Assembly (NCBI RefSeq): GCF_917563915.1
Contig: NZ_CAKJTI010000003.1
Span: 1 to 64,000 of the forward strand
Reading direction: 5' to 3'
Length of the DNA stretch: 64,000 bases
DNA from: Bacillus rhizoplanae
GTDB lineage: Bacteria > Bacillota > Bacilli > Bacillales > Bacillaceae_G
The translations under genes and the position numbers were made by a program. The notes under the pieces were generated by a model. The model had not been told where the DNA came from and did no database searches. It worked only from the letters and a program-made list of their open reading frames with translations. Below are positions 8,415 to 18,540 of the stretch, piece after piece (the stretch's first letter is position 1; each line of letters opens with the position of its first letter).

Positions 8415-10544
8415 ATGTTTTCCATTGCTCATAAAAAAATTAGACAGATTGTATCTCTACCTATTGATCAACCTGAAAAGGAATGGAATATAGATGTTAA
8501 AAATATAACAGAACCTTTTCTGTTTTTAAAAAGGGAGGATCAATTATTTGCATACGTCCATGTGAAGGATCTGCTATCAAGAAATGAGGGATTAACTGCC
8601 CAAGTATTACTTTCAAATGCTGTTTCACTAGATACAATCTGTCACCTTAGCAAAAATATTTCCTTAACAGCTCTCTTTCAAATTATTGGGGCGCCTATTG
8701 CGATTGTGAAAAATGAAATAGGAGAGTTAAAAGGATACATAAGAAGAGAGGATGTTTTTGCAGAATTATTTAAGCAAGAAAATAAAAGTGTAGATATACT
8801 AAAAATCATTTTAATGTCTATTCCAATGGGGATTTTTGTGGTAGACCGGGAAAAGAAAATTGTAAATTGTAATGAATCTGGTTTAAAGATGATTAAATCT
8901 ACTTCTGAAAAAGTATTGAATGTACCAGCAGAACAGATTTTTAATGGAGAACATATTAACAATGTATATGCAACGGGAAAAACGATTTTAAATCAGTTAC
9001 AAATAACAAATGAGATGGGAGTATTAGTTGATTATAGTCCGATTCCTAGCTTCGATCAAAGCATTGAAGGAATGGTTATTATTGTACAAGATTTACCAAT
9101 GGTTGAGGAAATGGCCATGGAAATTGAATATATAAAGGATTTAAATAAAGATTTACATGCAATCTTATCTAGTATTTATGATGAAATATTAGTAGTCAAT
9201 CATAAAGGGGAATTAATTCGTTATAGTGAAACCATTATCAATGATTTTTGGGGAGGAGATTTAAAGGATCTTTTAGGAAAAAATCTTTTAGATTTAGAGC
9301 AAAAAGGTTTATTTAGTCCATCTGTTACTCGTTTGGTACTAGAACAAAAGAAAAAGGTATCGATTGTACAAGAAACAAAAAGTGGTAGAAAAATATTAGC
9401 GGTTGGAAACCCTGTGTTTAATGAAACCGGAGAACTGCATCGTATTATTATTGCATCAAGGGATATTACAGAGGCAACGAGATTAAAAACGGAATTGCAT
9501 GAGATGAAAAAGATATCTGAACAATATAAGAAGGAATTGGACAACTATAAGAATAAAGATCGTTTTCTTAAGAAACTTATTTATTGTAGTCCGAAAATGG
9601 AACAAATTATTAATCAAGCTAAAAAAATAGCTGAATTTTCTTCTAATGTTCTTATTTCTGGAGAATCGGGTGTTGGAAAAGAAGTAATTGCCCAAGCAAT
9701 TCATCAACTGGGAAATCGATCTTCAAAGCCGTTTTTAAAATTAAATTGCGGTGCAATTCCAGAATCATTATTGGAAAGTGAACTGTTCGGATATACGAAA
9801 GGTGCTTTTACCGGCGCTGATAAAAATGGAAAAGAAGGGTATTTTAAGCGAGCGGATCAAGGGATTTTATTTTTGGATGAGATTGGAGAAATGCCTTTAC
9901 ATTTGCAAGTGAAATTACTTAGGGTGTTACAGGAGCAAGAAGTAATTCCAATCGGAAGCACGGTACCTACGAAAATAAACGTTCAAATTATTGCGGCCAC
10001 AAATAAAAGTCTCGAAAAAATGGTGGAAGCTGGTACGTTCCGTGAAGATTTATTTTATCGCTTAAATGTAATTCCACTGCATGTTCCCCCGTTAAGGGAA
10101 CGAATGGAAGATGTTCCAGTACTCGCATTTCATTTCTTACAACAATTAAATGAAAAATATAATAAAAACTACCATTTAACTCCAGATGCACTGAATTTAC
10201 TAGAATTTTATTCATGGCCTGGAAATGTGAGAGAATTACAAAATATGATTGAACGTTTAGTAGTATCAGCAGATGAGCCAGTTATTGAAGCTGAATTTGT
10301 TAGCAAATTTTTAACCCTTGGTTATGACTTTAAAAAATCAAAGCCAGTTATTACAAGGGTCTTACCATTACAAGAAGCATTACATTCTGTAGAAGAGCAA
10401 TTAATCTTACTTGCGATGAAGCAGTATAAAACAACGACGAAGGCCGCAAAAGCTCTTGGAATTAGTCAATCTTCGGTTAGTCGTAAATATCAAAAAATCA
10501 TGAATGAAAAGGAAATAGCAGTTGATACAATTTCATATTTCTAA
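8415..10544 (+). CDS. Sigma-54-dependent transcriptional activator with CBS-like and PAS domains
   Basis: A 709-residue enhancer-binding activator. Domains in order are a CBS-like pair (about 30-120), a first PAS (about 130-230), a second PAS (about 242-355), a short coiled coil (355-385) and the AAA+ domain. The AAA+ domain has Walker A GESGVGKE (416-423), the sigma-54 contact loop GAFTGA (463-468), Walker B ILFLDE and WPGNVREL (601-608). A Fis-type helix-turn-helix lies at 672-695 (TKAAKALGISQSSVSRKY). All residues needed for ATPase and sigma-54 contact are present. It sits between two of the sigma-54 promoters, and recurring ATGC-N6-GCAT sites lie upstream of both, so it is the likely local regulator. 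The sensed ligand is unknown. Confidence 0.93.
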   Translation: MFSIAHKKIRQIVSLPIDQPEKEWNIDVKNITEPFLFLKREDQLFAYVHVKDLLSRNEGLTAQVLLSNAVSLDTICHLSKNISLTALFQIIGAPIAIVKNEIGELKGYIRREDVFAELFKQENKSVDILKIILMSIPMGIFVVDREKKIVNCNESGLKMIKSTSEKVLNVPAEQIFNGEHINNVYATGKTILNQLQITNEMGVLVDYSPIPSFDQSIEGMVIIVQDLPMVEEMAMEIEYIKDLNKDLHAILSSIYDEILVVNHKGELIRYSETIINDFWGGDLKDLLGKNLLDLEQKGLFSPSVTRLVLEQKKKVSIVQETKSGRKILAVGNPVFNETGELHRIIIASRDITEATRLKTELHEMKKISEQYKKELDNYKNKDRFLKKLIYCSPKMEQIINQAKKIAEFSSNVLISGESGVGKEVIAQAIHQLGNRSSKPFLKLNCGAIPESLLESELFGYTKGAFTGADKNGKEGYFKRADQGILFLDEIGEMPLHLQVKLLRVLQEQEVIPIGSTVPTKINVQIIAATNKSLEKMVEAGTFREDLFYRLNVIPLHVPPLRERMEDVPVLAFHFLQQLNEKYNKNYHLTPDALNLLEFYSWPGNVRELQNMIERLVVSADEPVIEAEFVSKFLTLGYDFKKSKPVITRVLPLQEALHSVEEQLILLAMKQYKTTTKAAKALGISQSSVSRKYQKIMNEKEIAVDTISYF

Positions 10545-10603
10545 AAGAGAAAGGGGAAGTTTACATGAACTACTCCTTTTTCTTTGTTATTTTTGCTGTA
10601 ATT

Positions 10604-10638
10604 ATGCAAAATGTAATAATCTATGCAAAAACGCATAA
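10604..10638. promoter_or_regulatory. Tandem enhancer sites before the aldehyde dehydrogenase gene
   Basis: ATGCAAAAACGCATAA (10623-10638) repeats the arms of the site at 6224. A weaker copy, ATGCAAAATGTAATAA, lies 19 bp further upstream (10604-10619). Both are about 80-100 bp upstream of the -24 element, the usual place for sigma-54 activators. Confidence 0.55.
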
Positions 10639-10700
10639 GTTGGTATGTTTTATTTGAAGAAATAGTCAGTTTTTGTATGATTACTTGGTATTTTAAATGT

Positions 10701-10716
10701 TGGCACAATTATTGCT
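10701..10716 (+). promoter_or_regulatory. Sigma-54 promoter of the aldehyde dehydrogenase-patA unit
   Basis: TGGCACAATTATTGCT is a full match to the sigma-54 consensus, with GG at 10702 and GC at 10714. It is about 40 bp before the ATG at 10758. Confidence 0.9.
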
Positions 10717-10757
10717 TATATAATATATGAACGATCGACAAAGGGGGACTATATACA

Positions 10758-12251
10758 ATGCTAGATTTAAAAATGTATCTAAATGGTGAATGGAGAGAGT
10801 CTAGTAATCAAGAGAAACGACCTATTATTAACCCTGCGAATGGCAAGGTTATCGCATATGCGCCTGAAGGAACGATCGAGGATGCAAAAGAAGCAATAGA
10901 AGTGGCAAGAGCGACTTTTGATAGCGGAATTTGGTCAGAAACATCCGCTGCTGAAAGAGCATCTTATTTATTTAAAATAGCAGATGAAATTGATAAAAAT
11001 AAGGAAGAACTTACACGTCTTGAAACAATGGATAATGGAAAAACACATCGCGAGGCAGAAGGTGATATTGGGGATGCGGCAGCTTGCTTCCGTTATTATG
11101 CTGGGCTTATTACAAAACCAGATGGACAAACATATCATGTAGCTGATCCAATGCAAGCTATGGTAGTCAGAGAACCAGTTGGTGTTTGTGGATTAATTGT
11201 TCCTTGGAATTATCCGTTATTAATGAGTGTATGGAAAATTGCACCTGCTTTAGCGGCTGGAAATACGATTGTATTTAAACCGTCTGAGGTTACACCAATC
11301 ACTGCAACAAAGTTATTTGAAATCCTTGAGAAAGTAGGGTTGCCAAAAGGTGTTGCAAATATGGTAATGGGGGCTGGGCCAACAGTAGGAAATGAGATTG
11401 CAGCAAGTAATAAAGTTGATATGATTTCCTTTACAGGTGGAACAAAAACAGGAAAACACATTATGAGAACAGCAGCAGATAACATGAAAAAGATTTCGTT
11501 AGAATTAGGCGGAAAATCACCTAATATTATTTTTGCAGATGCCGAATTTGAAACAGCGGTCGATTATGCGTTGTTTGGTATTTATGCAGGTACTGGTCAA
11601 GTGTGTTCAGCGGGATCAAGAATCCTTGTAGAGGAAAGCGTTTACGATAAATTTATTACTCGTTTCGTAGAACGAGCAAAGCAAATTAATGTTGGACCTG
11701 GTGATAACCCAGAATCAGAGATGGGACCACTTGTTAGTCAAGAGCATATGGAAAAAGTATTACGCTATATTGAGATTGGGAAAGACGAAGGAGCAGAAAT
11801 TGCTTGCGGAGGAAAGCGTATTACAACGGATGGAAAAGGTGATGGTTTCTTTATTGAACCAACAGTCTTTGTCAATGTAAAACCTGATATGCGTGTTGTG
11901 CAGGAAGAAATTTTTGGTCCTGTTGTAGTTATCCAAAAGTTTAAGGATGAACAGGAAGCAATTGAGCTAGCAAACGGTACAGATTACGGTTTAGCTGGAG
12001 GTGTATTTACAGTTGATGGCGCAAAAGCGATGCGCGTAATCCGCAAGCTTCGCGCAGGGATTACGTGGATTAATAGTTATCATCCAACATACAACGAGGC
12101 GCCTTGGGGCGGATATAAGCAAAGTGGTATCGGTCGTAGTTTAGGAACGTTTGGTTTAGAAGAATTCCAAGAAATTAAGCAGATTAATATAAATCTAGAA
12201 GTAGAACCAATTGGTTGGTTTGCAAATAAAAAGACTATAGGAGTGAAATAG
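10758..12251 (+). CDS. NAD(P)-dependent aldehyde dehydrogenase, probably aminoaldehyde-specific
   Basis: A 497-residue aldehyde dehydrogenase superfamily enzyme that oxidises an aldehyde to the acid. The oxyanion Asn151 (PWNYP), general base Glu249 (LELGGKSPN) and nucleophile Cys283 (GQVCSAGSR) are all present, and the sequence resembles betaine/aminobutyraldehyde dehydrogenases. The ribosome site is AAAGGGGG. The stop codon is directly followed by the patA ATG, so the two are coupled. It would take the aminoaldehyde made by PatA: 4-aminobutanal from putrescine or 5-aminopentanal from cadaverine. Confidence 0.92.
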   Translation: MLDLKMYLNGEWRESSNQEKRPIINPANGKVIAYAPEGTIEDAKEAIEVARATFDSGIWSETSAAERASYLFKIADEIDKNKEELTRLETMDNGKTHREAEGDIGDAAACFRYYAGLITKPDGQTYHVADPMQAMVVREPVGVCGLIVPWNYPLLMSVWKIAPALAAGNTIVFKPSEVTPITATKLFEILEKVGLPKGVANMVMGAGPTVGNEIAASNKVDMISFTGGTKTGKHIMRTAADNMKKISLELGGKSPNIIFADAEFETAVDYALFGIYAGTGQVCSAGSRILVEESVYDKFITRFVERAKQINVGPGDNPESEMGPLVSQEHMEKVLRYIEIGKDEGAEIACGGKRITTDGKGDGFFIEPTVFVNVKPDMRVVQEEIFGPVVVIQKFKDEQEAIELANGTDYGLAGGVFTVDGAKAMRVIRKLRAGITWINSYHPTYNEAPWGGYKQSGIGRSLGTFGLEEFQEIKQININLEVEPIGWFANKKTIGVK

Positions 12252-13634
<1,383 letters not shown>

Positions 13635-13661
13635 TCATTCCATACAATAATGTGTAAAAAC

Positions 13662-13715
13662 AAACCAGTAAAACCACCATGCTTATGTTCGCTCTAATTG
13701 GTTTTACTGGTTTTT
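13662..13715 (+). terminator. Hairpin/terminator between patA and the CoA-transferase gene
   Basis: A perfect 15-bp inverted repeat (13662-13676 with 13699-13713) surrounds a 22-nt loop and ends in TTTTT. It lies only six bases before the ribosome site of the next gene, so it may attenuate rather than end transcription. Confidence 0.7.
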
Positions 13716-13734
13716 ACTATAGGAGGAGAAGGGG

Positions 13735-14922
13735 TTGGAGGGAGCATTACACGGAATCAAAATTATTGATTTATCTCGGGTTCTTGCCGGTCCTTTTTGT
13801 ACGATGATTCTCGGTGATTTGGGAGCGGAGGTAATAAAAATTGAGAATACTGGAAATGGTGATGATACAAGAGGATGGGGACCACCTTTCGTAGAAGGAG
13901 AAAGCGCTTACTTTCTTTGTGCCAATCGTAATAAAGAGTCACTTACATTAAATTTAAAATCACAAATGGGAAAGGATGTTTTGAAAAAACTTGTTTCTCA
14001 AGCTGATATCGTTGTACAAAATTTCAAGCCTGGAACACTTGAGAGAATGGGACTTGGTTATGAAGTGTTACAAGAGGTGAAGGAAGACATTATTCTAGCT
14101 TCTATTAGTGGTTTTGGTCAAAGGGGTCCTGCTTCACATCTTCCTGGTTATGATTATATGATTCAAGCGATGAGTGGGCTTATGAGTATAACAGGAGGAA
14201 AGGATGAAGAGCCTGCAAAAGTGGGAGTTGCGATTGCAGATGTGCTCACAGGCCTTTTTACGTGTATCGGGATTTTAGCCGCTTTGCAGCACCGAAATAG
14301 AACAGGAGAAGGGCAAGAAATTGATATTTCTTTATTTGACTCACAATTAGCAGCATTAGTAAATGTAGCAAGCAATTATTTGTGTACAGGAGAATTGCCA
14401 GAGAGACTTGGAAACCAGCATCCGAATATTGTTCCGTATCAAGTATTTAAGGCGGAGGATGGAGATCTTGTTGTTGCAGTCGGAAATGATGAACAGTTTC
14501 ATAGATTTTGTGTATTGCTTGGTAGAGAAGATTTATCTCGTTTAGATCGATATAAGACAAATGCAAATCGTCTTTTGCATAAGGAAGAGCTTGTAGATAT
14601 TATTGCAAAAGAAATGAAAAAGAAAAAGAAAGAGGACTGGAAACAACTTTTGGATGAAGCAGGGATTCCAAATGGACCAATTCTCAATGTGAAGGAAGCG
14701 TTAGAAACAGAGCAGGCAGTTTCGAGAGATATGACAATTCATATGGAACATCCAACCATTGAAAATCTTACACTTGTAGGTTCACCATTAAAACTTGCAA
14801 AGACACCAGTGCGGATGCAGAAACATCCGCCACTCCATGGGGAACATACAGAACAGATTTTGAAAAAACTGGGGTATTCGCAGGAAAGCATTATGGAAAT
14901 GAAAAAAAACCAATGGATATAA
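13735..14922 (+). CDS. CaiB/BaiF (class III) CoA-transferase
   Basis: A 395-residue class III CoA-transferase. The N-terminal GIKIIDLSRVLAGP and LGDLGAEVIKIE and the catalytic Asp140 (GYDYMIQAMSG) are clear. It starts with TTG six bases after AGGAGGAG. The next gene, 13 bp on, is an acyl-CoA dehydrogenase resembling glutaryl-CoA dehydrogenase, the same pairing seen for glutarate CoA-transferases in other bacteria. It may activate glutarate from cadaverine or 5-aminovalerate breakdown. The acid substrate is an inference from context. Confidence 0.88.
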   Translation: MEGALHGIKIIDLSRVLAGPFCTMILGDLGAEVIKIENTGNGDDTRGWGPPFVEGESAYFLCANRNKESLTLNLKSQMGKDVLKKLVSQADIVVQNFKPGTLERMGLGYEVLQEVKEDIILASISGFGQRGPASHLPGYDYMIQAMSGLMSITGGKDEEPAKVGVAIADVLTGLFTCIGILAALQHRNRTGEGQEIDISLFDSQLAALVNVASNYLCTGELPERLGNQHPNIVPYQVFKAEDGDLVVAVGNDEQFHRFCVLLGREDLSRLDRYKTNANRLLHKEELVDIIAKEMKKKKKEDWKQLLDEAGIPNGPILNVKEALETEQAVSRDMTIHMEHPTIENLTLVGSPLKLAKTPVRMQKHPPLHGEHTEQILKKLGYSQESIMEMKKNQWI

Positions 14923-14935
14923 GGAGGCTGTACAA

Positions 14936-16153
14936 ATGAATTTTTCTTTAACAGAAGAACAACAAAGTGTCAGAAAAGTAGTGAGATCATTTGTAGATAA
15001 TGAAATTATTCCATACATTAAAGAATGGGATGAAAAAGGACATTTTGAAGAAAAGATCTTGAAGCGTTTAGCTGAGTTACAGTTTATGGGCGTTTGTATT
15101 CCAGAGCAATATGGCGGTGTTGGTATGGATTATAATACGCTCGCTATTGTTTGTGAAGAATTAGAACGTGGTGACACAGCTTTCCGTACAGCTGTATCTG
15201 TACATACGGGATTAAATAGCATGACACTTCTCCAATGGGGAACAGAAGAACAAAAACAAAAGTACCTTGTTCCACAAGCGAAAGGTAAAAAAATTGGGGC
15301 GTTCGGTTTAACTGAACCAAATGCAGGATCAGATGTTGTTGCTATGCAAACAACAGCGGTAAAACAAGGTGATTACTACGTATTAAATGGATCCAAAACA
15401 TGGATTTCTTTATGTGATGTTGCAGACCACTTCTTAATATTTGCAAAAACAAACCCAGAGTTAAAGCACCGCGGTATTTCTTGTTTTATCGTAGAACGAA
15501 CATTTCCTGGGGTATCGACAAAAGCGATAAAAGGAAAGCTTGGTATTAGAGCGGGCAATACAGGAGAGGTATTTCTAGATGATGTGAAAGTGCCGGTGGA
15601 AAATCTTCTTGGAGAAGAGGGAGAAGGATTTAAAATTGCAATGGCATCATTAGACAATGGTCGTTTTACGGTAGCGGCAGGGGCGTGTGGGCTCATTCAA
15701 GCAAGTTTAGAAGCGAGTGTAAAGTATTGTGAAGAGCGTAAAACATTTGGCAAAGAAATTGGAAAACATCAGCTTGTACAGCAAATGATTGCGAAAATGT
15801 CTGCGAATCTTGAAATATCACGTTTATTGGTCTATAAAGCAGGATGGTTAAAAAATGAAGGGAAACGTAACACACAGGAAACATCTTTAGCAAAATGGAT
15901 TGCTTGTGATGCTGCATTTGAAGCTGCAAATGATGCAGTGCAGGTGCACGGTGCCTATGGATATTCGAATGAATTCCCAGTAGAACGATATTTACGAAAT
16001 GCAAAAGCTCCAGTTATTTACGAAGGAACACGTGAAATTCATACGATTATGCAAGCGGAATACGCACTTGGATATCGTTCTGATAAGGAGCTTCGTAACA
16101 TGTTACCGAAGTGGCCTTTTGAAGAAAATGAGGCAGAAATGGTAACGAAATAA
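14936..16153 (+). CDS. Acyl-CoA dehydrogenase, glutaryl-CoA dehydrogenase-like
   Basis: A 405-residue FAD enzyme of the acyl-CoA dehydrogenase family. FGLTEPNAGSD and NGSKTWIS bind flavin and substrate, and Glu363 (IYEGTREIH) is the catalytic base. Arg84 in DTAFRTAVSVH aligns by eye with the substrate-carboxylate Arg of human glutaryl-CoA dehydrogenase (DSGYRSAMSVQ), which favours a dicarboxylyl-CoA substrate. It is coupled to the CoA-transferase gene. If so, the product would be crotonyl-CoA. General short-chain acyl-CoA activity remains an alternative. A fragment of nrdF begins 10 bp after its stop. Confidence 0.88.
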   Translation: MNFSLTEEQQSVRKVVRSFVDNEIIPYIKEWDEKGHFEEKILKRLAELQFMGVCIPEQYGGVGMDYNTLAIVCEELERGDTAFRTAVSVHTGLNSMTLLQWGTEEQKQKYLVPQAKGKKIGAFGLTEPNAGSDVVAMQTTAVKQGDYYVLNGSKTWISLCDVADHFLIFAKTNPELKHRGISCFIVERTFPGVSTKAIKGKLGIRAGNTGEVFLDDVKVPVENLLGEEGEGFKIAMASLDNGRFTVAAGACGLIQASLEASVKYCEERKTFGKEIGKHQLVQQMIAKMSANLEISRLLVYKAGWLKNEGKRNTQETSLAKWIACDAAFEAANDAVQVHGAYGYSNEFPVERYLRNAKAPVIYEGTREIHTIMQAEYALGYRSDKELRNMLPKWPFEENEAEMVTK

Positions 16154-16162
16154 AGTTAAGAA

Positions 16163-16282
16163 AAAATTAACTCAATCGTATTAAACGGTTTACGTACAGA
16201 TACGATAAACCATGATTTCTTTTCTGTAAAAGCAACGAATGTTGAGAAGTTATCGGATGAGGATTTTATTATTGAGTTTTAA
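16163..16282 (+). pseudogene. Orphan 3' fragment of a second nrdF
   Basis: Forty codons translate as a close copy of the last part of NrdF (NSIVLNGLRTDT, then HDFFSV, then ATNVEKLSDED), ending in a stop. Compared with the nrdF at 3434-4402, six codons (GNGYVK) are missing at a spot where GTAAAA is repeated, as expected for slippage or recombination. The DNA differs at many third positions, so it is not a recent copy. There is no start or ribosome site. It is probably the residue of a lost nrdF copy or an old recombination. Confidence 0.85.
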
Positions 16283-16293
16283 TATAGTAAGTT

Positions 16294-16340
16294 GAAGAAC
16301 AAGGGTGTCTCCAAGAAGGAGATAGCCTTGTTCTTCATTT
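16294..16340 (+). terminator. Terminator after the nrdF fragment
   Basis: GAAGAACAAGG pairs with CCTTGTTCTTC, with an inner GTCTCC/GGAGAT stem. It probably ends transcription of the acyl-CoA dehydrogenase gene. Confidence 0.75.
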
Positions 16341-16403
16341 AGTAAGTAAAATTTATAGTTTACATAATATTTTTATCAAATTTCATTATTTGGGTTTCTT
16401 TTT

Positions 16404-16450
16404 TATCCCGCTATTTGTGGGCAGTTATCCTCCACCTGAAAGAAAAATTG
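16404..16450 (-). repeat. bcr1 relic (tail part)
   Basis: TTTATCCCGCTATTTGTGGG and the CAGTTATCC..CCACCT that follows match the tail of minus-oriented bcr1 copies elsewhere in the window. The head is missing. It abuts the permease remnant. Confidence 0.55.
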
Positions 16451-16485
16451 AAGACTTTATTATGTTTGCGGAGTAAAACATTTGA

Positions 16486-16710
16486 ATGATTGCTACATTT
16501 ACAACAATCTTTGGAAGTGGGTTAGCATCTCATACAATTACAGAAGAGTTTCAAAAAAGAACAATTAAACAATTATTAATTCATCCAAGGAAGCGGCTTA
16601 TAGTATTATTGTCAAAGCATATTACAATCCTTCTAGCTGTTTTACTTATTGCTTTAAGTGCATTGTTCCAAGAACGGGAATTTATTTTCTGCAGTTATCG
16701 GATGATATAA
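16486..16710 (+). pseudogene. Remnant of an ABC-2 type transporter permease
   Basis: About 60 codons (SGLASHTITEEFQKRTIKQLL, then LLSKHITILLAVLLIALSA) look like an interior piece of an ABC-2 permease. The segment lacks an N-terminus, has no ribosome site, and after ALSA breaks into unrelated sequence before a stop. Stops also interrupt the frame just upstream (16475-16485). No ATP-binding subunit is nearby. It is best read as debris beside the nrdF fragment and the bcr1 relic. Confidence 0.7.
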
Positions 16711-16774
16711 AAACAAATTGATAAATAAAGGAAGAAATTACAGCATATTGATACTATAATATAAATATATCATC

Positions 16775-17818
16775 TTGGAGGTGTTTTCTATTAATCTTGC
16801 ATTTTCACGTATTCGGCTTCGCAGTTTTTTTGGATGGATGATTTTAGGTGCGGTGGCTGCATATCTTCCATTAGGCATAATAGGTGCTGAAAGTAGTTCA
16901 TTTGATTTTGTTTCAGAAACATTGGTTTTCTTTATCTTTCCACTACTTTGGTTATTTTATAAGATGAAAAAACATAACGCAGTATTTACAAGTTTTTTTG
17001 ATAAACCAGCATCAATTCCATGGGCGTTAATTTTGATTGCTACGGCTATGGGAATGATTTTTGCATTTGGTATGTCTTTTATTCAGTTTTACATATTAGC
17101 TCAGCTGATTCCTGACTTTCTAGTTGATTTATTAAATGATGGAAATGTTATTGATATGAGCACTACTTTTACAAAGATTTTTAGTGTGATTTCAGCTTGT
17201 ATATTTGCACCAATTATGGAGGAAGTAATTTTTCGAGGCTTTTTCTTAAATCGAATGGCGTATAAATGGGGGCTGAAACGTGCTATTATCGTTTCTTCAC
17301 TTATTTTTGGATTCGGACATATAGATGTGATTGGTGCGTTTTTATTTGGCGTAGTCATGTGCCTGTTATATATTAAGACGAAAAGCTTATGGACCAATAT
17401 CATTGTGCATGCTTTAAACAATAGTGTTGTTAGCATCATTCAATTTAGTGATAGCAGCAGTGCACAAGAAACAGTGAAAATTGCTGATTTGCAAGCACAA
17501 AGTAATTTATGGATTGGTTTTGCTATTATTATCATTAGTTTATTATGGCTTGTTCCCTTTATTCGTAACAATTGGCGCACGGTAAAAGAATTTGGATTGC
17601 CGTCATTACGAATTATTCAAGAAGAAAAACAAGCTAACTGGATTGCACAGCAAGCCGCATATAGCCAAGTTGTATTAACAAAACGCTATATGGTTGTCGA
17701 ATTGCCTGATGAAGCTGTTAATCATTTGTGTTTAGAAGAACGTGATTACGTAAAAGTGGAACTAGTTGATAATATGATTGTGATTAAAAAAGTAGATGAA
17801 AGAGAAAGGCTCTCCTAA
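16775..17818 (+). CDS. CPBP family intramembrane metalloprotease with C-terminal AbrB-like domain
   Basis: A roughly 345-residue membrane protein with about eight helices. Glu149-Glu150 in EEVIFRG, His182 in FGFGHID and His212 in HALNN are the three motifs of the CPBP (CAAX protease/bacteriocin-processing) family. The last 55 residues (after about 292) are soluble and look like an AbrB/MazE-type swapped-hairpin domain (MVVELPDEAV, then DYVKVELVDNMIVIKK). The start is uncertain: TTG at 16775 and GTG at 16781 overlap the only ribosome site (GGAGG, 16777-16781), and ATT at 16790 has better spacing. Substrate unknown. Confidence 0.85.
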   Translation: MEVFSINLAFSRIRLRSFFGWMILGAVAAYLPLGIIGAESSSFDFVSETLVFFIFPLLWLFYKMKKHNAVFTSFFDKPASIPWALILIATAMGMIFAFGMSFIQFYILAQLIPDFLVDLLNDGNVIDMSTTFTKIFSVISACIFAPIMEEVIFRGFFLNRMAYKWGLKRAIIVSSLIFGFGHIDVIGAFLFGVVMCLLYIKTKSLWTNIIVHALNNSVVSIIQFSDSSSAQETVKIADLQAQSNLWIGFAIIIISLLWLVPFIRNNWRTVKEFGLPSLRIIQEEKQANWIAQQAAYSQVVLTKRYMVVELPDEAVNHLCLEERDYVKVELVDNMIVIKKVDERERLS

Positions 17819-17843
17819 AGGGAATACGGAGAGCTTTTCTCTT
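17804..17843 (+). terminator. Terminator of the CPBP gene
   Basis: AGGCTCTCC pairs with GGAGAGCTT followed by TTCTCTTT. The stem overlaps the CPBP stop codon. Confidence 0.7.
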
Positions 17844-18025
17844 TAGTAAATAAGTATTTCTACGTGGAAATTGTTTCCGTTTTTTATATATTTAATATCT
17901 GTTACAGTACGTACTTGCTTTAAAATTTCTACTTTTTCACCGATTCTCGGAATAGTTGGAACATTGTCCCAGATACCAAGCAAATCATCCATTGTCTTTG
18001 TTTTTTCGTAAAACCAAATTTTCAC
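17843..18025 (-). CDS. Small protein of unknown function
   Basis: A 60-residue protein (starts MKIWFYEKTKT) read from GTG with an AAAGGGG ribosome site at good spacing. It is mixed charged and beta-rich (VEILKQVRTVTDIKYI, FHVEILIY), with no signal or membrane helix. It stands alone, convergent with the CPBP gene, and shares that gene's terminator region. I do not recognise the family. The compact gene structure favours a real gene. Confidence 0.6.
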   Translation of the reverse strand: MKIWFYEKTKTMDDLLGIWDNVPTIPRIGEKVEILKQVRTVTDIKYIKNGNNFHVEILIY

Positions 18026-18270
18026 CGTGATGCCCCTTTCTTATTTTTGTATTTTAATACATGATAATACATTTTTATTCTTTTTGTAAGGGGTTTTTAC
18101 GTATTTTTTGAATGAATTTAACAAAAAAAATTTCATTCAGGAAAGCCATGTTTAACATACTTCCAAAAGAATTCCCCTTCCTCAAGGAATGAGAAGGGTG
18201 AAGCCCAATGAGTAGGGAGGGGATGAATTTGTAACACTTGTTACCGCAGAAGAAGTTTAAAATTGCTTAG

Positions 18271-18414
18271 ATAAAGTGAAACTTCCATCAGTGGTCCCCC
18301 ACTGATGGTTAGTTGAACCAATCGGGCTTTTACGGGCAGTGATCCCTCACCTATCTTCTTTGCTCCTCTCCTAATCTTGAGGTGGGGTCTTACTGCCCGT
18401 TACTGCGGGATAAA
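18271..18414 (+). repeat. bcr1 element, nearly complete
   Basis: It runs from ATAAAGTGAAACTTCC through GTTGAACCAATCGGG and TTGAGGTGGGG to GCGGGATAAA. It lies in the 515-bp gap 18026-18540, which otherwise holds only AT-rich sequence before the SseB-like gene. Confidence 0.9.
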
Positions 18415-18540
18415 GATTGCAGTAAAAAATGTTTTTAATTTAATATTATAGTAAGAAAATAAAGAATAATTTTATAGAAAAAAATAAGAATATTTTGTAT
18501 AATTACATTACAATAATTTTGAAAACAGAGGTGGCGGCGT

